Assembly: GCA_963786395.1 (NCBI GenBank)
Contig: CAWAZD010000005.1
Span: forward strand, 1 to 64,000
Origin: Fen-1301 sp963786395
GTDB taxonomy: Bacteria; Bacteroidota; Ignavibacteria; Ignavibacteriales; Ignavibacteriaceae
Direction of reading: 5' to 3'
Length of the DNA: 64,000 bases
The position numbers were made by a program, and so were the translations under genes. Positions 63,919-64,000 of the stretch are shown here, one piece after another. A model generated the notes under the pieces. The model worked only from the letters and a program-made list of their open reading frames with translations, was not told the DNA's origin and made no database searches. Positions within the stretch are counted from its first letter, which is position 1; each line of letters starts with the position of its first letter.

Positions 63919-64000
63919 TAGAAAACGGTTATCTAACTTCATTCGGGAAGATAGAAAAAAACAAACGATGATCTAGAAATCAATAATTATACGGGTAATT

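Overview
The window is AT-rich chromosomal DNA, most likely from a member of the Ignavibacteria or a close relative in the Bacteroidota/Chlorobi group. The evidence is two secreted proteins ending in a type IX secretion (T9SS/Por) sorting domain with the NPFNPSTTIKF signature, a PorV-like barrel protein, TonB-dependent uptake, an OmpA protein with thrombospondin type-3 repeats, and two start sites preceded by TAnnTTTG boxes like the Bacteroidota -7 element. This is inference from protein style; no rRNA gene is present. I saw no tRNA, rRNA, CRISPR array, transposase or phage gene.

Layout. 1-5.1 kb: the end of an ergothioneine operon (egtB, partial egtD), a small barrel protein, a matrixin-type protease and a GT39-like membrane glycosyltransferase. 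5.4-15.2 kb: a surface-protein cluster with a very long protein of carboxypeptidase-regulatory-like repeats, a PorV-like barrel and a second barrel protein. 15.2-23 kb: a tandem double adenylate kinase with a degenerate second half, OmpA/TSP3, an Aas-like acyl ligase, a membrane histidine kinase and an M28 peptidase. 23-28.7 kb: a minus-strand operon (TetR, barrel protein, ABC ATPase, two FtsX/LolC-like permeases, LolA-like protein) that looks like a lipoprotein or lipid export system. 29.2-31.5 kb: TlpA-like thioredoxin, ChrA, a PAS protein.

31.5-53.2 kb is the metabolic core. On the minus strand are a MurU-like nucleotidyltransferase and an AmgK-like sugar kinase fused to a RapZ C-terminal domain. 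Divergent from them, behind two copies of a palindromic operator, is a long plus-strand chitin/GlcNAc locus: ROK repressor, ROK sugar kinase, TonB receptor without SusD, T9SS surface protein, T9SS-exported GH18 chitinase, SSS symporter, AmpG-like MFS transporter, GH94 diacetylchitobiose phosphorylase (broken by about twelve indels), a second GH18 without sorting domain, a NagB-like/LmbE fusion and a canonical NagB. Together they would cut chitin outside, import oligomers, phosphorolyse them, phosphorylate GlcNAc, deacetylate (perhaps through the LmbE domain, since no NagA is seen) and deaminate to fructose-6-phosphate.

53.2-64 kb: an M48 lipoprotein protease, intergenic repeat elements, a radical SAM/GME-fold gene pair, an Xaa-Pro aminopeptidase, and a poorly understood cluster. 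That cluster has a 606-residue protein of unknown function, divergent from two paralogous NarL-type regulators that bracket a B12-type radical SAM gene. Both regulators carry Asp where receivers normally have Thr/Ser.

Several genes carry single-base frameshifts (near 6964, 10576, 23309, 45476, 62633) and the GH94 gene carries many. Within each frame the protein stays well conserved, so sequencing or assembly error is at least as likely as gene decay.
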